A stretch of DNA of 21,421 nucleotides. It comes from SIG438 sp034117945. Its GTDB lineage: Bacteria; Bacillota; Clostridia; HGM11514. Below the pieces are notes generated by a model. It made no database searches, was not told the origin of the DNA, and worked only from the letters and a program-made list of their open reading frames with translations. Shown here in pieces: positions 1-7,488 of this stretch. The stretch lies in contig JAXEOR010000082.1 of the NCBI GenBank assembly GCA_034117945.1, forward strand, positions 1 to 21,421, given 5' to 3'. The first letter of the stretch is position 1, and every line of letters starts with the position of its first letter. The translations under genes were made by a program, and so were the position numbers.

Positions 1-533
1 CCAAAACCTTCACCTCTATTGTGCCGATCGACTCCATTGCCCTTTTTGACGGCAAGCTGATTATTACAGGGGAATCTATTGTCACAGTGGCGGCTTGTAT
101 TCTGATTATGATCGGGCTGACCTTGTTCACCCGCAAAAGCAGAATGGGAAAAGGAATGAGAGCAGTTTCCGAAGACAAGGATGCTGCAGAGCTGATGGGA
201 ATCAACGTAAACGTTTCCATCTCTGTCACCTTTGCCATCGGCAGTGCCTTGGCTGCCATTGCAGGCGTTCTGCTCTGCTCTGCCTATCCGGTTTTGATCC
301 CCACCACCGGCTCCATGCCCGGTATCAAAGCATTTACTGCGGCGGTTTTCGGCGGAATCGGTTCTATTCCCGGGGCTATGATCGGCGGTATTTTGCTGGG
401 AATCATTGAAATATTCAGCAAATCTTATATTTCAACCGCCCTGTCAGACGCAATTGTGTTTGCGGTATTAATCATCGTTTTGCTTGTGAAGCCGACCGGT
501 CTTCTGGGTAAAAAGATCATGGAAAAGGTATGA
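1..533 (+). CDS. livH: Branched-chain amino acid ABC transporter permease LivH, C-terminal part
   Basis: The reading frame is open from the first base of the window, so this is the C-terminal ~177 residues of a gene that starts upstream; the GTG at 21 is an internal codon. It encodes several hydrophobic membrane segments and the LivH-type cytoplasmic loop with GKGMRAVSEDKDAAELMGIN, which in this family contacts the ATPase subunits. A glycine-rich stretch, GGIGSIPGAMIGG, follows and is also typical. The family forms the inner-membrane channel of the Liv/HAAT importer together with LivM, powered by LivG and LivF. The stop codon overlaps the region just before livM, so the genes are co-transcribed. 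The substrate could be branched-chain amino acids or related amides such as urea; the cognate binding protein is not in the window. Confidence 0.93.
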   Translation, partial: KTFTSIVPIDSIALFDGKLIITGESIVTVAACILIMIGLTLFTRKSRMGKGMRAVSEDKDAAELMGINVNVSISVTFAIGSALAAIAGVLLCSAYPVLIPTTGSMPGIKAFTAAVFGGIGSIPGAMIGGILLGIIEIFSKSYISTALSDAIVFAVLIIVLLVKPTGLLGKKIMEKV

Positions 534-544
534 GGTGGCGAACA

Positions 545-1630
545 ATGGAAAAAATAAAAAAGCTTAATCAGTTTACCAAAACCAATCTCAAAGCCTACGG
601 ACTGGTCATCATCGCTTTTGCGATTTTGTTCCCTATGCAGTCGTCAGGCATGATCAACCACTCTATCAGCGGGCAGCTGGTGCCCATCTGCACCTATATT
701 GTGATGGCCATTTCGCTGAATCTGACAGTGGGTTTTTTAGGAGAGCTTAGTTTGGGTCATGCAGGTTTTATGAGCGTTGGCGCCTTTACCGGCGTAATTG
801 CAGCTGTCTGCATGCAGGAGGCTGTTCCCTCCGCTCCTCTCCGCCTTTTGCTTGCCATTCTGATCGGCGGATTATTCGCAGGAATTGCAGGCCTGGTTGT
901 GGGAATTCCCGTTCTCCGTCTGCGGGGGGATTATCTGGCAATCGTTACCCTGGCATTTGGAGAAATTATTAAAAATATTATCAACTGCCTGTATGTGGGA
1001 GTTGACAGTGCAGGTCTTCATGTGAGCATGACAAATGTGGATGCATTGGGAATGCAAAACGGAAAGCTGATTCTGAACGGTCCTCAGGGAGCTGTGGGAA
1101 TCACAAAGATTGCCACCTTTACAGCAGGAATTTTGCTGATTATATTCACCCTGTTTGTGGTGCTCAATTTGATTAACAGTAAAACCGGCCGTGCCGTTAC
1201 TGCCATCCGCGATAATCGAATTGCTGCGGAATCGGTTGGCATCGGTGTGACTCACTATAAGCTGACTGCATTTATCATTTCTGCCGTTTTGGCGGGAATG
1301 GCGGGTGCTCTTTACGCAATGAACTTTTCTACCATTGCAGCAAAGAAATTTGATTTTAACACCTCTATTTTGGTTCTTGTATTTGTTGTATTGGGAGGTA
1401 TGGGAAATATCGTGGGCTCCATCGTTGCCACCTCGCTGCTTTACATGCTTCCTGAGCTGCTGCGGGACTTTGCCGACTACCGTATGCTGATTTATGCCAT
1501 CGTCCTGATTCTGGTGATGCTGGCGACCAACAGCGAAAAGGCAAAACGGCTGCAGGAGCAGCTTTCCTTGAAATTCTCAAACCGGAAAGCAAAATTATCG
1601 AAAAAGCAAGGGGGATCTTCAAATGGATAG
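545..1630 (+). CDS. livM: Branched-chain amino acid ABC transporter permease LivM
   Basis: This is the second permease of the Liv/HAAT importer, about 361 residues with eight or more hydrophobic segments. It carries the LivM hallmarks GELSLGHAGFMSVGAF near residue 65, LRGDYLAIVTLAFGEI in the middle, and the coupling loop SKTGRAVTAIRDNRIAAESVGI, followed by VVLGGMGNIVGS. An ATG at 530 overlaps the livH stop as ATGA, but the ATG at 545 is preferred because AGGTGG lies about seven bases before it and the protein then starts MEKIKKL. The C-terminus ends in a charged, lysine-rich cytoplasmic tail. The gene overlaps livG by eight bases, consistent with coupled translation in one operon. Confidence 0.93.
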   Translation: MEKIKKLNQFTKTNLKAYGLVIIAFAILFPMQSSGMINHSISGQLVPICTYIVMAISLNLTVGFLGELSLGHAGFMSVGAFTGVIAAVCMQEAVPSAPLRLLLAILIGGLFAGIAGLVVGIPVLRLRGDYLAIVTLAFGEIIKNIINCLYVGVDSAGLHVSMTNVDALGMQNGKLILNGPQGAVGITKIATFTAGILLIIFTLFVVLNLINSKTGRAVTAIRDNRIAAESVGIGVTHYKLTAFIISAVLAGMAGALYAMNFSTIAAKKFDFNTSILVLVFVVLGGMGNIVGSIVATSLLYMLPELLRDFADYRMLIYAIVLILVMLATNSEKAKRLQEQLSLKFSNRKAKLSKKQGGSSNG

Positions 1631-2471
1631 AATGGTACCGGTTCCGAGCAACTCCATTGTGCCGGAACGCGATTTAGATAAAACCCCTATTTTGGAAACC
1701 CATCATCTGGGAATTGATTTTGGCGGACTGACCGCTTTGGATGAGCTATCCCTGACTGTGGGCAGAACGGAAATTGCCGGTTTGATCGGCCCCAACGGTG
1801 CCGGAAAAACTACGGTATTTAATCTGCTGACCAATGTGTATCAGCCCACCCGGGGGGACATTATGCTGGACGGCAAATCCACCGCCCGCAAAACAACCGC
1901 TCAGGTGACCAGAATGGGCATTGCCCGAACCTTTCAAAATATCCGCCTGTTTTCCAACATGTCGGTGATTGATAACGTAAAGGTGGGGCTGCACAACTCC
2001 ATTCATCAAAATCTGGCTGCTTCTATCACCCACCTGTTCGGGTATCGGAAATCGGAAAAGCAGTCCAAGGAAGAGGCCATGGAGCTTTTAAAGTTTTTCA
2101 ATATGGAAGCAATGGCTCATCTCCAGGCCGGCTCCCTCCCCTACGGCGCACAGCGGCGGCTGGAAATTGCCAGAGCACTGGCAACCCATCCCGGCATCAT
2201 TTTGCTGGACGAGCCTGCCGCCGGAATGAATCCTTCCGAAACGGCGGAGCTAATGGACAACATCCGCAGAATCAGAGATAATTTTCACATTGCAGTCCTG
2301 CTGATTGAGCACGATATGAGCTTAGTCATGAATATCTGCGAAGGGATCTGCGTTCTGGATCACGGTAAAGTGATTGCCAAGGGAACTCCGGATGAAATCA
2401 AGTCCAATCCGGCGGTAATTGAAGCGTATCTGGGAAAAAAGAAGGAGGCGGGCGGTCATGCTGAAGGTTGA
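1623..2471 (+). CDS. livG: Branched-chain amino acid ABC transporter ATP-binding protein LivG
   Basis: This is one of the two cytoplasmic ATPases that drive the Liv importer (282 residues). The Walker A motif GPNGAGKTT is at about residues 56-64, the Q-loop glutamine is at 105 (RTFQNIRLF), the signature region reads LPYGAQRRLEIARAL at about 172-186 in place of the canonical LSGGQ, Walker B ILLDEP is at about 193-198, and the switch histidine is in IEHDM. The LPYGAQ form is normal for LivG. The start has AGGGGG about eight bases upstream and overlaps the end of livM. The N-terminus is about 20 residues longer than usual before the conserved LGIDFGGL strand; this extension has no recognisable domain. 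Confidence 0.95.
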   Translation: MDRMVPVPSNSIVPERDLDKTPILETHHLGIDFGGLTALDELSLTVGRTEIAGLIGPNGAGKTTVFNLLTNVYQPTRGDIMLDGKSTARKTTAQVTRMGIARTFQNIRLFSNMSVIDNVKVGLHNSIHQNLAASITHLFGYRKSEKQSKEEAMELLKFFNMEAMAHLQAGSLPYGAQRRLEIARALATHPGIILLDEPAAGMNPSETAELMDNIRRIRDNFHIAVLLIEHDMSLVMNICEGICVLDHGKVIAKGTPDEIKSNPAVIEAYLGKKKEAGGHAEG

Positions 2472-3156
2472 CAATATTAACGTCTATTACGGACAAATTC
2501 ATACGCTAAAGGACGTCTCCATCCAGGTGAGCCCGGGAGAAATTGTAGCGCTGATCGGTGCCAACGGTGCAGGAAAATCTACTACCCTGCGCACCATCTC
2601 CGGTCTGCTGCGTTCCAAAACCGGCAGCATCACCTTTATGGGAAAGGATATTTCTCATACAGATGCGTATAAGCTGGTTTCTGACGGGCTGGCTCATGTG
2701 CCGGAGGGCAGACATGTCTTTCTGCAAATGACCGTTCAGGAAAATCTGGAAATGGGTGCCTATACCAATCCCTCCTATACAAAAGAAGGCATTGCAGACG
2801 TATTTGAAAGATTTCCTCGCTTAAAGCACCGCAAAAATCAGATTGCAGGTACTCTTTCGGGAGGAGAACAGCAAATGCTGGCCATGGGTCGGGCATTGAT
2901 GAGCAAGCCTAAGCTTTTGATGCTGGACGAACCCTCTATGGGACTTGCTCCCATTTTGGTACAGCAAATTTTTGATATTATCAAGGAATTGCACGCCTCC
3001 GGCACCACCATCCTGCTGGTTGAGCAAAATGCAGAAATGGCTCTGGAGGTTGCAAACAGGGCTTATGTTCTGGAATCCGGCCGAATTAAGCTGTCCGGTA
3101 CAGGCGAAGAATTAGCCCAAAGCGATGAGATTAAAAAGGCCTACCTGGGAGGTTAA
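2458..3156 (+). CDS. livF: Branched-chain amino acid ABC transporter ATP-binding protein LivF
   Basis: This is the second ATPase of the importer, 232 residues from the chosen start, which is normal for LivF. Walker A GANGAGKS is at about 34-41, the signature LSGGEQQ at 133-139, Walker B LLMLDEP at about 153-159, and the switch histidine position carries VEQNAEMAL, the usual LivF form with Q in place of H. The frame is open from an ATG at 2419, but the ATG at 2458 is preferred: GGAGG lies nine bases upstream and the protein then begins MLKVDNINVYYG, as LivF proteins do. It overlaps livG by 14 bases. It is the last gene of the operon and is followed at once by a hairpin terminator. Confidence 0.94.
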   Translation: MLKVDNINVYYGQIHTLKDVSIQVSPGEIVALIGANGAGKSTTLRTISGLLRSKTGSITFMGKDISHTDAYKLVSDGLAHVPEGRHVFLQMTVQENLEMGAYTNPSYTKEGIADVFERFPRLKHRKNQIAGTLSGGEQQMLAMGRALMSKPKLLMLDEPSMGLAPILVQQIFDIIKELHASGTTILLVEQNAEMALEVANRAYVLESGRIKLSGTGEELAQSDEIKKAYLGG

Positions 3157-3161
3157 CAAAC

Positions 3162-3201
3162 AAGGGAGCAGAGACAAAACTTGCAGTCTCTGCTCCCTTT
3201 T
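3162..3201 (+). terminator. Terminator hairpin after livF
   Basis: A perfect 14-base inverted repeat (left arm 3162-3175, AAGGGAGCAGAGAC; right arm 3186-3199) with a ten-base loop begins six bases after the livF stop and ends in a short T run. It fits a rho-independent terminator for the liv operon. Confidence 0.8.
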
Positions 3202-3202
3202 C

Positions 3203-3243
3203 AAATACCGCTCTCCCCCAATGAAGGGGAAGGGCGGTATTTT
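3203..3243 (-). terminator. Second hairpin between convergent genes
   Basis: An inverted repeat (AAATACCGC at 3203-3211 with GCGGTATTT at 3234-3242, plus an inner TCCCC/GGGGA pairing) lies just beyond the stop of the minus-strand lipoprotein gene. With the adjacent hairpin it probably insulates the two convergent transcription units. The T tail is short on either strand, so the direction of action is uncertain. Confidence 0.6.
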
Positions 3244-3251
3244 GATGTGTT

Positions 3252-4691
3252 TTACTCCTGCTCAGCCTTCCATGCGTCATACTGAGTCTGAATTTCCTCC
3301 ATCAGCTTTTGTTTTCCGGCCAGCTCCATTTTTCTGTCATATTCCGGCAAAATATTTTGGGGATCATCCAAACCGTAATCCAGGCTTTTCTTAAACTCAG
3401 TGTTCACCGCCGTGACCTGAGAGATTTCAGCCTCTACCGGAGATGGGTCAAAGGAAAAGCCGATATTCGGATCCCGCTTTGCCGCCTTGTTGGCCTTCTC
3501 CGTTTGTTCCCACACATCATCCTCATAGGAGGGCACCAGATAAGCCAGGAACTGATTTCCAACCAAGTATTCTGAAATATAATATCCTCCGCTGTCACGA
3601 ATCATCCGATTTTCATCATTGGGATCCTTGGTATAATCCCGTCCTTCGATGCCGTAGCAAATCAGATTCAGCAGATATTTGTCAGTATGCATCAGTTCCA
3701 GCAGCTTCAGTGCCCGCACCGGGTGCTTTGAGGTTCTGCTGATTGCCGTCATGGTGGTTTGCACACCGCCTCTGCTCAAAAAGGGCTCATTAATAGTCAC
3801 ACAGGAAATATCATATCCATAGGAAATTTTCCATTTGCCTTCCACACCAGGCAGGTATCTTTGATAACCTGAAAAGATTTTTTCCGCCATCAGCAGCGAG
3901 GTGGTGTCTGTTAAGGTGGCAACATCAGAGGGGAAAAAGCCTCTGTTGTTCCAATCTCTCATCAGTGCCCATTTCTGTTCGTTGCCCTCCCGGTTGTCCG
4001 TTACCTTTCCCTGTTCGTCAATATACAAATCTGCCGCCACTGAGGTCATGTTCGTCCAATAAGGAAAGCAGGTGGAATCTTTTGTGATAATAAAATCCTT
4101 TGGTTCTCCGTCCCGTACGGTTTGATATAGATCTGTCAGCGTCTGATTGTCTGTGATCGAATCAAGGGAAACATTATATTTATCCAAATAGGAGGTTTGG
4201 AAGAAAATGCTGTCCTGATTGTACAGCACCTGATTCATGGGAACGGCATAAATCCGGCCGTTCACCCGGGTGGCATCCCAGATTTCATCGTCATAAAAAT
4301 CTCTCATGCCGGGCACCTGATCCAACAGCTCTTCCAGATCCAGATATGCCCCGCTGATCACGTTTGGCTCGTATTTATTGGACCAGCTTGAGGTCCAGAC
4401 CAGATCATACTCTTCCTGCGCCGCCATTACCATCTGCATTTTCTGATTGTAATCCCCGGGCTGGATGCAAACAAGATCCAGGGTCACGTTCAGCTTTTCA
4501 TTCAGGTATTTGTTGGCCTCCTCCATTACCTCTGCAAAGCCGTTTGGCTCCTGTTTATTGATGTACCATTTCAGCGTTACATGCTCGCTGAGATCATCCT
4601 TCATTGACGCCGTTTCTTGTTTTTCACCGCAGGCGCTGAGGGAAGCCGCCATCAGCCCCGCCAAAAAAAGCGCCGTTATTTTTTTTAACAT
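3252..4691 (-). CDS. Extracellular solute-binding lipoprotein (sugar-type ABC importer)
   Basis: This encodes a 479-residue lipoprotein. The N-terminus is a type II signal peptide with lipobox LSAC, so Cys21 would be lipidated and the protein held on the outer face of the membrane. The body has the layout of family 1 carbohydrate-binding proteins of ABC importers, including an LKWYINKQEPNGF strand and an MVMAAQEEYDLVWTSSW region. The C-terminal end, LMEEIQTQYDAWKAEQE, resembles the DUF3502 tail seen in LipO-type lipoproteins of Firmicutes. The start has GAAAGGAC upstream at 4701-4708. It is the last gene of the minus-strand cluster, 94 bases after the beta-helix gene, so an oligosaccharide ligand is the natural guess, but no permease or ATPase for it is present in the window. 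Confidence 0.85.
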   Translation of the reverse strand: MLKKITALFLAGLMAASLSACGEKQETASMKDDLSEHVTLKWYINKQEPNGFAEVMEEANKYLNEKLNVTLDLVCIQPGDYNQKMQMVMAAQEEYDLVWTSSWSNKYEPNVISGAYLDLEELLDQVPGMRDFYDDEIWDATRVNGRIYAVPMNQVLYNQDSIFFQTSYLDKYNVSLDSITDNQTLTDLYQTVRDGEPKDFIITKDSTCFPYWTNMTSVAADLYIDEQGKVTDNREGNEQKWALMRDWNNRGFFPSDVATLTDTTSLLMAEKIFSGYQRYLPGVEGKWKISYGYDISCVTINEPFLSRGGVQTTMTAISRTSKHPVRALKLLELMHTDKYLLNLICYGIEGRDYTKDPNDENRMIRDSGGYYISEYLVGNQFLAYLVPSYEDDVWEQTEKANKAAKRDPNIGFSFDPSPVEAEISQVTAVNTEFKKSLDYGLDDPQNILPEYDRKMELAGKQKLMEEIQTQYDAWKAEQE

Positions 4692-4732
4692 TTAAATACC
4701 GTCCTTTCTTTTTCATTTTTCATAATATTGGC

Positions 4733-4761
4733 CCGGCAAGAGGGTTTTTGCCCCTTGCCGG
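4733..4761 (-). other. Leader hairpin before the solute-binding protein gene
   Basis: CCGGCAAG (4733-4740) pairs with CTTGCCGG (4754-4761) and the stem continues with GGG/CCC after one bulged base, closing a loop of TTTTTG. On the transcribed minus strand it has a CAAAAAC loop and is followed not by a U run but by ATGAAAAATGAAAAA and then the ribosome binding site, 41 bases before the start codon. This favours an intercistronic mRNA structure over a simple terminator. A hairpin of the same design precedes the gene at 4786-7293. Confidence 0.55.
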
Positions 4762-4785
4762 ACACCTAAAAGGAGATGGAATAAG

Positions 4786-7293
4786 CTATTCTAGCCGATT
4801 CAGCCAATCCGCAACATCCACCATCAACGATTCATCGCTGATCACAATCAATCCTGCATCATCCCAGAACACCGTTTTCCCCAAGGCTTCCTCACAAATG
4901 GCCCGCAAAGGCAGCAGGGTTCTGTCATGGAGGGTCTGAGCCGGAACATCCAGCGTTACCTTCTTGTCCCCCACCTTCATTTCATGAGAGCCGATCACCA
5001 GAGTGGTCACCACTCCGTCCAGGGTAATGGTTACGGTTTGGGTTGCCTCCTCCCAGTCTACCTGAGCGCCGAAGCTTTCTGCAATAAAGCGCACAGGAAC
5101 CAGCGTTCTGTCATTTTGCACGATCGGCTGCACCTCGCTGTTTTGAGGATCCACCGTTGTTTTGGTTCCGTTCACAAAGGCAAAAGCCGTTCCGATGGCC
5201 AGAACCACCTGATTGCTGTTTTTTTCCCTATAGTTGTCCTCAACGGTGTATTCCTTACGGCCGATTTCCTTAACCGGAATCTCCGTCCAATCCGTAATTT
5301 TTTTGGTAATATCGCTGTCGGGCAGAACAGTAAAGTCCTTATTTTTGTAATCCGCAAAGGAGGTAGTTTTGGTAATTTCAGTATTATTTTCTACCGTTCC
5401 ATACCGAAGCGCATTGTCGGCAATGTTCATGGCAGGGGTTTTGTACAGCACATTATTCCGGATCACGTTATACTTAGGCAGCTCTGGATCATCCTCCAAA
5501 ATATCCGCCAGATTGGGATATTTTGACCAAGCCTCGCTTTGATAGGGCACTGCCAGCAGATTATTTCTGATCTGACTGCCCTCCCCGCTTTCCGCCCAGG
5601 TGGTTCCCCGGGAATCCAACACAAAGGGCTTTTTGCATTCCAGCATCAGGTTATTCACAAAGGTGTTGTTTCGACCGCCTCCGAACAAAGCCACAGAATC
5701 GCATTTGTAAAAAATGTTGTTGTAAACCTCAGTAGAGGAATGCATATCGTCCAGATAGACCGCCTGCATTTCATAGGAGGTGGTCACCTCTGTCATTTCC
5801 AGATCGTGAAAATAGTTATAGCGGATCACGTTTCCCCGGGCGCTCCAGTCCCGTCCGATATAAATGGCACCGGAATCTGAGGTATCCTTACAAACATCGT
5901 AGATCTCGTTATACTCAATCACATGATCATTGCCGCTGTAGCCCACCGCCATGTGGGGCGTATCGTAAATTTCATTGTGGCGGATGGTGTTCCCCACGCC
6001 ATAAACAATTACGCCGGGATTGTAGGTGGTTTTGATCTGTCCGAACCGGGCAATTTCGTTGTTTTCCACCACATTGTTACCGGGAGTTAAGGTGATCCGG
6101 TCGCCTCCGTCAATGGCAATCCCCTTGGCACCCAAATCATGCAGATAGGAATTTTGCACCTTACAATTAGATCCACCGGTAATCTCGATGCCGTTGCCGC
6201 TGACATTACTGATTTCACAGTCGTTAATCAGCAGACCCTCTACCTGGTCTCCCACAATACCCTTCCCAACGCTTTTGGTCATATGAATGCCTTGGATGGT
6301 CACATTCTTTGTGTTGCTCACATCAAAGAAGGGCTGATAAAAGGTGACAAATTCAACAGTAGAGGAAGGGTTCCAATCAGCCGGCGGGTACAAATACAGC
6401 ATTCCTGTTTCCCGATCCAGGTACCATTCCTCCGGCTGATCAATTTCCTCCAGCAGGTTGTAAAAATAAAACCGTCTGTTTTCAAAAGCACCGAAGCCGG
6501 CGGGATATTTGGAGGTCACAATCCCCGTTTCGGGATCTACACTGGCGCCCATCCGGCCTTCCGCCCAATCATGCTTCCAGTAGCCGAATACCCAAATGTC
6601 ATTTGCCTGCCCCCATTGTTTCAAATGGCTGTCAGAGCACTGAAACTTGAACACCATATCCTCTGTAATTTCATCCACAGTGGGCCAGCTTTTATCGTTA
6701 TAATACAGGGAAAAGGCCTCATCTCCTTCCTGCAGTACCTTTCCGGTCAATAAATAACCGTCGTTGGGATAGCGGGACAGAGTCATGGATTTGTCGTTCA
6801 CAAACAAAGCGGGAGCATTGGGGTTGGTGTCAAAGCCGTGGTCAAAAACGTATAGCTGACCGTACTCTGTGATTCCCAAAGAGGCCAGATCAGCGGCAAG
6901 CACCTTGGTCCGGGCTTTTTGATCCACCAAACGGGCAGCATCCTGCTGAGAAATTGCCTGAAAGGCGGAATAAGCTATGCTGGCTCCGCCTGTGAGGGTT
7001 GCCTTTTCCCCTGGATAGGAGCGAATCACCAGATCGTTTCTGGAAATTTCTACTGTTTGATCCACAGAATACTCTCCCTGACGGAGGTTGATCACCACCG
7101 TTCCATCCATCTGATTTGCCTTTTCTACCGCAGCAGAAACAGTTGCCAAGGGCGCGCTGACAGAACCGCTGTTGGTATCGGCTCCGTCGGGTGATACATA
7201 TAAGAACTGAGCCTCCACCGGTACCGCCGCCCCTACTGTCAGGCATGCGCCTATCATACACATTGTCAGCAGCAAAGCGATTGTTTTTTTCAT
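4786..7293 (-). CDS. Secreted right-handed beta-helix protein with copper-amine-oxidase-type stalk domain
   Basis: This encodes 835 residues. Residues 1-28 form a signal peptide ending near VEA. A conserved entry segment, LYVSPDGADTNSGS (31-44), and IRSYPGEKATLTGG (90-103) precede an insert rich in aromatic residues and the block RRFYFYNLLEEID...YLDRETGMLYLYPP (273-304). These blocks are typical of GH141/GH120-like beta-helix glycosidases. The parallel beta-helix runs from about 325 to 640, with many N-N-x-I/F turns; DSGAIYIGRD (473-482) and YLDD (513-516) hold acidic candidates for catalysis. Residues ~698-820 form a copper amine oxidase N-terminal-like stalk domain with two DRTLxPxR repeats, usually a surface or wall module. 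The start is set by GGAGGAG just upstream. The substrate is unknown, and a polysaccharide lyase is an alternative reading. It probably has its own promoter. Confidence 0.82.
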   Translation of the reverse strand: MKKTIALLLTMCMIGACLTVGAAVPVEAQFLYVSPDGADTNSGSVSAPLATVSAAVEKANQMDGTVVINLRQGEYSVDQTVEISRNDLVIRSYPGEKATLTGGASIAYSAFQAISQQDAARLVDQKARTKVLAADLASLGITEYGQLYVFDHGFDTNPNAPALFVNDKSMTLSRYPNDGYLLTGKVLQEGDEAFSLYYNDKSWPTVDEITEDMVFKFQCSDSHLKQWGQANDIWVFGYWKHDWAEGRMGASVDPETGIVTSKYPAGFGAFENRRFYFYNLLEEIDQPEEWYLDRETGMLYLYPPADWNPSSTVEFVTFYQPFFDVSNTKNVTIQGIHMTKSVGKGIVGDQVEGLLINDCEISNVSGNGIEITGGSNCKVQNSYLHDLGAKGIAIDGGDRITLTPGNNVVENNEIARFGQIKTTYNPGVIVYGVGNTIRHNEIYDTPHMAVGYSGNDHVIEYNEIYDVCKDTSDSGAIYIGRDWSARGNVIRYNYFHDLEMTEVTTSYEMQAVYLDDMHSSTEVYNNIFYKCDSVALFGGGRNNTFVNNLMLECKKPFVLDSRGTTWAESGEGSQIRNNLLAVPYQSEAWSKYPNLADILEDDPELPKYNVIRNNVLYKTPAMNIADNALRYGTVENNTEITKTTSFADYKNKDFTVLPDSDITKKITDWTEIPVKEIGRKEYTVEDNYREKNSNQVVLAIGTAFAFVNGTKTTVDPQNSEVQPIVQNDRTLVPVRFIAESFGAQVDWEEATQTVTITLDGVVTTLVIGSHEMKVGDKKVTLDVPAQTLHDRTLLPLRAICEEALGKTVFWDDAGLIVISDESLMVDVADWLNRLE

Positions 7294-7320
7294 GTTGTCT
7301 CTCCTCCTCGTGATAAATTT

Positions 7321-7359
7321 TTATTTTTCATGCCCTGCCGTTTTTGGCGGCAGGGACAA
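7321..7359 (-). CDS. Possible 12-codon leader ORF spanning the hairpin
   Basis: On the minus strand a GAGGAGG sequence (7367-7373) stands seven bases before a TTG at 7357-7359, which opens a 12-codon frame (product MSLPPKTAGHEK if TTG is read as Met) ending in TAA at 7321-7323. The frame runs straight through the 7333-7355 hairpin, so ribosomes translating it would melt the structure. The strong ribosome binding site with no other gene behind it is the only support; the peptide itself is not recognisable, and the GAGGAGG could be fortuitous. Confidence 0.25.
   Translation of the reverse strand: MSLPPKTAGHEK
7333..7355 (-). other. Leader hairpin before the stalk-domain beta-helix gene
   Basis: CCCTGCCG (7333-7340) and CGGCAGGG (7348-7355) form a perfect 8-base-pair stem. 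On the minus strand the loop is CCAAAAA, followed by ATGAAAAATAAAAAT and then the GGAGGAG ribosome binding site. It lies 39 bases before the start codon and inside the transcript predicted from the promoter at 7399-7427. Confidence 0.55.
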
Positions 7360-7376
7360 TGAAAAACCTCCTCAGA

Positions 7377-7389
7377 AAACACTGTGTTT
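7377..7389. promoter_or_regulatory. Short palindrome just after the predicted transcription start
   Basis: AAACAC (7377-7382) and GTGTTT (7384-7389) form an inverted repeat around one central base. It lies about 10-22 bases after the minus-strand -10 box at 7399-7404, a usual place for a repressor operator. It could also be a chance A/T-rich palindrome. Confidence 0.35.
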
Positions 7390-7398
7390 CTTGTTCTC

Positions 7399-7427
7399 AT
7401 TATAATAGATTGCTTTGTAAAAGTAAA
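7399..7427 (-). promoter_or_regulatory. Predicted sigma-A promoter for the second beta-helix gene
   Basis: On the minus strand TTTACT (7422-7427) and a perfect TATAAT (7399-7404) are separated by 17 bases. The box lies in the 195-base gap between the two beta-helix genes, about 105 bases before the start codon at 7293. It would give the stalk-domain enzyme and the lipoprotein a transcript separate from the upstream operon. Confidence 0.7.
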
Positions 7428-7488
7428 TGCTGAATATTGACAAAAAGAAACGCTATATTGATTTTTTGTGCCGAGGAGCATCCCAGAC

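Noticed and set aside
4733..4761. Rho-independent terminator for the beta-helix gene ending at 4786
   Set aside because: The stem is not followed by a U run on the minus strand, and the gap continues into a normal ribosome binding site for the lipoprotein gene.
4927..5526. 199-codon plus-strand open frame opposite the stalk-domain gene
   Set aside because: It is a shadow of the copper-amine-oxidase-type and beta-helix coding sequence on the minus strand, with no independent support.
6139..6753. 204-codon plus-strand open frame
   Set aside because: It is antisense to the beta-helix coding region and has no family features.
7290..7481. 63-codon minus-strand frame across the gap before the second beta-helix gene
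   Set aside because: It runs through the predicted promoter and the leader hairpin, and its start has no good ribosome binding site; the regulatory reading explains the region better.
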